A DNA stretch of 64,000 bases from Colletes latitarsis (taxonomy: Eukaryota; Arthropoda; Insecta; Hymenoptera; Colletidae), in assembly GCF_051014445.1 (NCBI RefSeq), contig NW_027488370.1, positions 496,001-560,000 of the forward strand. Direction: 5' to 3'. Numbering within the stretch: position 1 is the first letter of the stretch; each line of letters opens with the position of its first letter. The notes below the pieces were generated by a model. The model was not told the origin of the DNA. It saw nothing but the letters and a program-made list of their open reading frames with translations, and searched no databases. Positions 60,067 to 64,000 of the stretch are shown here, piece by piece. Position numbers and translations under genes: made by a program.

Positions 60067-61132
60067 ACAACACTGAAACAGTCAACTAAACCTGGTTTCG
60101 ACACAATATTTTAGAGAATAATTCATGTTAGGTCTAGGATAGGTCTGGGATTTTCACTCATCAGACTCATACTTTCGCAGTCTTTACATACTTGTTGAAC
60201 GGATCCTGGGTTTTTTCTGGTTTGGATCACGTAGTAATGTGGTGCCAGACTAAAACAGTCGATTAAACCTGGTTTCGATCAATATCTTAGAGGATAACGC
60301 ATGTTAGGTCTAGGTTAGGCCTGGGATTTTCACTCATCAGACTCATACTTTCGCAGTCTTTACATACTTGTTGAACGGATCCTGGGTTTTTTCTGGTTTG
60401 GATCACGTAGTAGTGTGGTACCACGCTGAAACAGTCCATTAAACCTGGTTTGGATCAATATTTTAGAGGGTAACGCATGTTAGGTCTAGGTTAGGCCTGG
60501 GATTTTCACTCATCAGACTCATACTTTCGCAGTCTTTACATACTTGTTGAACGGATCCTGGGTTTTTTCTGGTTTGGATCACGTAGTAGTGTGGTACCAC
60601 GCTGAAACAGTCCATTAAACCTGGTTTGGATCAATATTTTAGAGGATAACGCATGTTAGGTCTAGGTTAGGCCTGGGATTTTCACTCATCAGACTCATAC
60701 TTTCGCATTCTTCACATACCTGTTGAACAGATCCTGGGTTTTTTCTGGTTTGGATCACGAAGTAGTGTGGTACCACACTAAAACAGTCCATTAAACCTGG
60801 TATCGCTCAATATTTTAGAGGATAACGCATGTTAGGTCTAGGTTAGGTCTGGGATTTGCTCTCATCAGGCTCATTCTTTCGCATATTTCTCATACTTGAT
60901 GGCTAGATCCTGGGTTATTATCTGGTTTGGATCACATAGTAATGTGGTACCACACTGAAACAGTCGATTAAACCTGGTTTCGATCAATATTTTTGAGGAT
61001 AACGCATGTTAGGTCTGGGTTAGGCCGGGGATTTTCTCTCATCAGACACATACTTTCGCATTCTTCACATACTTGTTGAACGGATCCTGGGTCTTTCCTG
61101 GTTTGGATCACGTAGTAATGTGGTACCACACT
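60067..61132 (+). repeat. Mosaic segment between the 2643-bp copies
   Basis: Six monomers joining two sources. Bases 60067 to about 60870 follow 55311-56114 (offset 4756). From about 60890 to about 61085 they follow about 54020-54215, with GGGTTATTATCTGG and GGCCGGGGATTTTCTCTC. The source order is reversed relative to the donor region, so at least two exchange events are needed. Confidence 0.72.
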
Positions 61133-62709
61133 GAAACAGTCCATTATACCTGGTTTGGATCAATATTTTAGAGGATAACGCATGTTAGGTCTAGGTTATG
61201 TCTGGGATTTTCACTCATCAGACTCATACTTTCGCAGTCTTCAAATACTTGTTGAACGGATCCTGGGTTTTTTCTGGTTTGGATCACGTAGTAATGTGGT
61301 ACCACACTGAAACTGTCGATTAAAGCTGGTTTCGATCAATATTTTAGAGGATAACGCAAGTTAGGTCTGGGATAGGTCTGGAATTTGACATCATCAGACT
61401 CATACTTTCGCACACTTCACATACTCGTTGAACAGATCCTGGGTTATTTTCTGGTTTGGATCACATAGTAATGTGGTTCCACTCTGAAGCAGTCGATTAA
61501 ACCAGGTTTCGATCAATATTTTTGATGATAACGCAAGTTAGGTCTGGGATAGGTCTAGGATTTGCCCTCATCAGGCTCTTACTTTCGCATATTTCTCATA
61601 CTTCATGGCTAGATCCTGGGCTATTTCTGGATTGGATCACGTAGTAATGTAGTACCACACTGAAACAGACAATGAAACCTCGTTTCCATCAATATTTTAG
61701 AGGACAACGCAAGTTAGGTCTAGGTAAGTCCTGAGATTTTCACTCATCAGACTCATACTTTCGCATTCTTCACATACTTGTTGAACTGATCCTGGGTTTT
61801 TTCTGGTTTGGATCACGTAGTATTGTGGTACCACACTGAAACAGTCAATGAAACCTGGTTTCCATCAATATTTTAGAGGACAGCGCATGTTAGGTCTAGG
61901 TTCGGTCTGGGATTTTCACTCATCAGACTCATACTTTCGCATTCTTCACATACTTGTTGAACGGATCCTGGGTTTTTTCTGGTTTGGATCACGTAGTAAT
62001 GTGGTACCCCACTGAAACAGTCCATTAAACCTGGTCTTGATAAATATTTTAGAGGATAACGCATGTTAGGTCTGGGTTAGGTCTAGGATTTGCCCTCATC
62101 AGGCTCATACTTTCGCATATTTCTCATACTTCAAGGCTAGATCCTGGGCTGTTTCTGGATTGTATCACGTAGTAATGTGGTACCACGCTGAAACAGTCAA
62201 TTAAACCTGGTTTCGATCTGTATTTTAGAGGATAACGCAAGTTAGGTCTGGGATAGTTCTAGGATTTGCCCTCATCAGGCTCATACTTTCGCATATTTCT
62301 CATACTTGATGGCTAGATCCTGGGCTATATCTGGATTGGATCACGTAGTAAAGTGGTACCACACTGAAACATTCAATGAAACCTGGTTTCCATCAATATT
62401 TTAGAGGATAACGCATGTTAGGTCTGGGTTAGGTCTAAGATTTGCCCTCATCAGGCTCACAGTTTAGCGTTTTTCACATACTTGTTGAACGGATCCTGGG
62501 TTTTTTCTGGTTTGGATCACGTAGTAATGTGGTACCACACTGAAACGGTCAATTAAACCTGGTTTCGATCAATATTTTAGAGAATTATTCATGTTAGGTC
62601 AAGGTTAGGTCTGGGATTTGCTCTCATCAGGCTCATTCTTTCGCATATTTCTCATACTTGATGGCTAGATCCTGGGCTTTTTCTGGATTGCAACACGTAG
62701 TAATGTAGT
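61133..62709 (+). repeat. 15-monomer (2643-bp) offset duplication, right copy
   Basis: Right-hand copy of 58490-60066. Few differences are visible: for example GGTCTAGGATTTGCCC here versus GGCCTAGGATTTGCCC, AACGCATG versus AACGCGTG, and AATTATTC versus AATAATTC. It ends at GTAGTAATGTAGTACCACAC, where the left copy has GTAGTACAACAC. Confidence 0.88.
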
Positions 62710-64000
62710 ACCACACTGAAACAGTCAATGAAACCTGGTTTCGATCAATATTTTAGAGGATAACGCATGTTAGGTCTAGGTTTGCCCTGGGAATTACACT
62801 CATCAGACTCATACTTTCGCATTCTTCACATACTTGTTGTACGGATCCTGGATTTTTTCTGGTTTGGATCACGTAGTAATGTAGTACCACACTGAAACAG
62901 TCAATGAAACCTGGTTTCCATCATTATCTTAGAGGACAACGCAAGTTAGGCCTGGGATATGTCTGGGATTTGCCCTCATCAGGCTCATACTTTCGCGTTT
63001 TTCACATACTTGTTGAACAGATCCTGGGTTTTTTCTGGTTTGGATCACGTAGTAGTGTGGTACCACGCTGAAAAAGTCCATTAAACCTGGTTTGGATCAA
63101 TATTTTAGAGAATAACGCATGTTAGGTCTAGGATAGGTCTGGGATTTGCTGTCATCAGGCTCATTCTTTCGCATATTTCTCATGCTTGATGGCTAGATCC
63201 TGGGCTTTGTCTAGATTGCATCACGTAGTAATGTAGTACCACACTGAAACAGTCAATGAAACCAGGTTTCCATCAATATTTTAGAGGACAACGTAAGTTA
63301 GGTCTAGGTATGGCCTGAGATTTTCACTGATCGTACTCATACTTTCGCATTTTTCACATACTTGTTGAACGGATCCTGGGTCTTTCCTGGTTTGGATCAC
63401 GTAGTAATGTGGTACCACACTGAAACGGTCAATTAAACCTGGTTTCGATCAATATTTTAGAGAATAATTCATGTTAGGTCAAGGTTAGGTCTGGGATTTG
63501 CTCTCATCAGGCTCATTCTTTCGCATATTTCTCATACTTCATGGCTAGATCCTGGGCTGTTTCTGGATTGTATCACGTAGTAATGTGGTACCACGCTGAA
63601 ACAGTCAATTAAGCCTGGTTTCGCTCAATATTTTAGAGGATAACGCATGTTAGGTCTAGGATAGGTCTGGGATTTGCTGTCATCAGGCTCATTCTTTCGC
63701 ATATTTCTCATACTTGATGGCTAGATCCTGGACTTTTTCTGGACTGCATCACGTAGTAATGTAGTACCACACTGAAACAGTCAATGAAACCTGGTTTCCA
63801 TCAATATTTTAGAGGACAACGCATGTTAGGTCTACGTTAGCCCTGGGAATTACACTCATCAGACTCATACTTTCGCATTCTTCACATACTTGTTGAACTG
63901 ATCCTGGGTTCTTTCTGGTTTGGATCACGTAGTATTGTGGTACCACACTGAAACAGTCAATGAAACCTGGTTTCCATGAATATTTTAGAGGACAGCGCAT
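62710..64000 (+). repeat. Right-edge satellite block
   Basis: About seven monomers. Markers are CAATGAAACCTGGTTTCC, CATTATCTTAGAGGAC, TTTGTCTAGATTGC and GGGAATTACACTCATC. It resembles 57770-58190 and the TTTGTCTAGA monomers of 36.9 and 39.2 kb. The array continues past the window. Confidence 0.75.

Larger units (their letters stand above)
1..64000. repeat. Uninterrupted 176-bp satellite DNA array, about 363 head-to-tail monomers
   Basis: The whole window is built from one tandem unit of about 176 bp, always in the same orientation. The landmark ATAACGCATG and its variants recurs from base 104 to base 64000 in 363 steps (mean 176.0 bp). Other landmarks recur once per unit: GGATCACGTAG, GGTACCAC, AATATTTTAGAGGATAACGC and TTAGGTCTGGG. 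No unique sequence, transposon, gene or inverted segment interrupts the array, and both ends of the window lie inside it. A 176-bp period is near one nucleosome repeat and typical of eukaryotic centromeric or pericentromeric satellites; that placement is inference. The family was not recognised. The recurring minus-strand frames of about 63 codons come from this repeat and are not annotated as genes. Confidence 0.98.

Noticed and set aside
1..64000. CRISPR array, because of regular repetition
   Set aside because: The whole 176-bp unit is repeated, with no short constant repeat separated by unique spacers, and no cas-like gene is present.
1..64000. CENP-B box
   Set aside because: I looked for the core TTCG-N4-A-N2-CGGG on both strands of the consensus and main subtypes and saw no match; TTTCGATCAATATTT lacks the CGGG half.
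1..64000. Match to known 176-180-bp plant centromere satellites such as the Brassica or Arabidopsis families
   Set aside because: The length is similar, but I recognise none of their characteristic sequence in this monomer. A database search would decide.
1..64000. Bacterial or phage origin, with the palindromes as operators
   Set aside because: No gene, ribosome-binding site or operon structure exists in 64 kb; a pure 176-bp tandem array is characteristic of eukaryotic heterochromatin.

Overview
The window is one uninterrupted block of satellite DNA. I see no protein-coding gene, RNA gene, mobile element, CRISPR array or unique sequence in it. A unit of about 176 bp repeats head to tail, always in the same orientation, from base 1 to base 64000. 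Stepping along the conserved ATAACGCATG landmark from 104 to 64000 gives 363 steps, a mean of 176.0 bp. A hand-built consensus is about 41% G+C. This points to a eukaryotic constitutive-heterochromatin array (centromeric, pericentromeric or subtelomeric). I do not recognise the satellite family and cannot name the organism.

Starting each monomer at GATCC, the landmarks are: a T-run (about 10-15); GGATCACGTAG (about 23-33); a KpnI-site palindrome TGTGGTACCACA (about 37-48); AATATTTTAGAGGATAACGC (about 80-99); two tandem 11-mers of the form TTAGGTCTGGG (about 103-124); a block of CAT-ACTTT/CAT-ATTTCT words (about 142-168); and GTTGAAC before the next GATCC. Several monomer subtypes recur in preferred order (A to B to C; D to E).

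There is no single higher-order repeat (HOR). The array is a patchwork of nested and dispersed duplications whose offsets are close to whole numbers of monomers: 352, 705, 881, 1585, 2111, 2289, 2466, 2636/2643, 3517, 4227, 4756 and 5462 bp. Left part (1-25 kb): D/E-rich, with a 3517-bp duplication, a 2636-bp step, and mosaic links to 12-22 kb. Middle (25-43 kb): a 4756-bp duplication, a 705-bp four-monomer tandem, a 2466-bp fourteen-monomer duplication and a 352-bp dimer run. Right (43-64 kb): a 5462-bp duplication with a clean two-monomer loss and a one-monomer gain, an 881-bp five-monomer family, a second 4756-bp offset and a 2643-bp duplication.

The monomer phase is clearly broken only twice: a 61-bp deletion at about 34967-34971 and a 43-bp partial monomer at about 53938-53980. 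One markedly divergent island lies at about 2340-2880. The many short minus-strand reading frames (61-123 codons) are by-products of the satellite sequence, not genes. All offsets were read by eye from shared rare variants, so block edges are approximate to tens of bases.
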